DNA from: Phoronis ovalis
Taxonomy: Eukaryota > Phoronida > Phoronidae
Direction of reading: 5' to 3'
Assembly: GCA_028565635.1 (NCBI GenBank)
Contig: JAOXYB010036395.1
Span: 1 to 18,572, forward strand
DNA length: 18,572 nt
Each line of letters starts with the position of its first letter. The first letter of the stretch is position 1. Below, piece by piece: positions 18,117 to 18,572 of this stretch. A model generated the notes under the pieces. The model made no database searches and had not been told where the DNA came from. It saw only the letters and a list, made by a program, of their open reading frames with translations. A program made the translations under genes and the position numbers.

Positions 18117-18572
18117 GTAAATCTTAGCAATGTTATGACAATATGTGCACTTCTTCACTTTTGTTACCTATTGCAATCTTGTCATGGACTTTGAAAACTG
18201 TTAAAAACCTAGTTGCCACACAGCACAAATGTATGTGTTTATATTAAAGACAGTATTGAATTCAGTTCGAAAAAAATTATAAATCTGAGTGAGGTTGACT
18301 AAAACTCTAACAGTATTTGACCTGTGCAAATTTAGGACCTGTTTTATTTGATGCATTTCATAATAGATGTATGTGATGGTGTTGTGATTTGTAAGAAAAT
18401 GTGGTTATAGTTAGTAACTGACCATTCTACATCTTTCCTTATTTCTATTTCCAAAGCAATATATGAAGTCAACATTGGAACTAGTCTATTAATAAAAATA
18501 TAAGTTCAGTGCAAACTCTCAAAAAAGTAATAAAAGTCACAACTTAGTACAATACATTGACTGCTTCATTTG
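18117..18572 (+). other. Intron running off the window end
   Basis: Starts with a GTAAAT donor. I looked for the ankyrin exon expected from the paralogue (a WHG-x-SPLHKAA-type start) and see none, so it must lie beyond the window. Confidence 0.65.

Overview
The window is nuclear DNA from an animal (metazoan). It is AT-rich. The three genes are split into 23 visible coding exons by GT..AG introns of about 200-1,240 nt, and the products (a cadherin and ankyrin/DHHC proteins) are animal-type. Donors are mostly GTAAGT-like and acceptors are short T-rich tracts ending in TTTTAG or TTTCAG. The species cannot be fixed from the sequence. The composition and intron size would suit a non-vertebrate such as a sponge, placozoan, cnidarian or lophotrochozoan.

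Layout. (1) 296-6238, + strand: the 3' eleven exons of a type I membrane cadherin. The 5' end lies outside the window. The visible 716 residues hold about two cadherin repeats, a membrane-adjacent domain that looks like those of CDH23/PCDH15, one transmembrane helix, a cluster of ten cysteines, and a long cytoplasmic tail with 10-residue tandem repeats and recurring Tyr-x-Val-Val motifs. (2) 6239-7265: convergent 3' region with poly(A) signals. (3) 7266-15317, - strand: a complete nine-exon gene. All splice phases agree and give a 572-residue ankyrin-repeat DHHC S-acyltransferase of the ZDHHC13/ZDHHC17 (HIP14) architecture. (4) 15318-16751: a head-to-head intergenic region. It carries a 483-bp foldback element with 38-bp perfect inverted ends and a perfect 9-bp target duplication, a degenerate AGTCC repeat and a possible TATA box. 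(5) 16752 to the window end, + strand: the first three exons of a histidine-rich gene. Its third exon matches the first coding exon of the acyltransferase gene, with the same intron phase and the same exon end, so it is probably the start of a diverged ankyrin-repeat paralogue.

How the parts may relate. The acyltransferase gene and the histidine-rich gene look like an inverted duplicate pair. The cadherin is a plausible S-acylation substrate because of its membrane-proximal cysteines, and its tail has a near match to the ankyrin-docking motif used by ZDHHC17. That link is inference from motifs and proximity only. Introns hold a second long hairpin (10821-11437), a 27-bp minisatellite (1912-2000), and a broken copy of an ankyrin exon (12607-12655).
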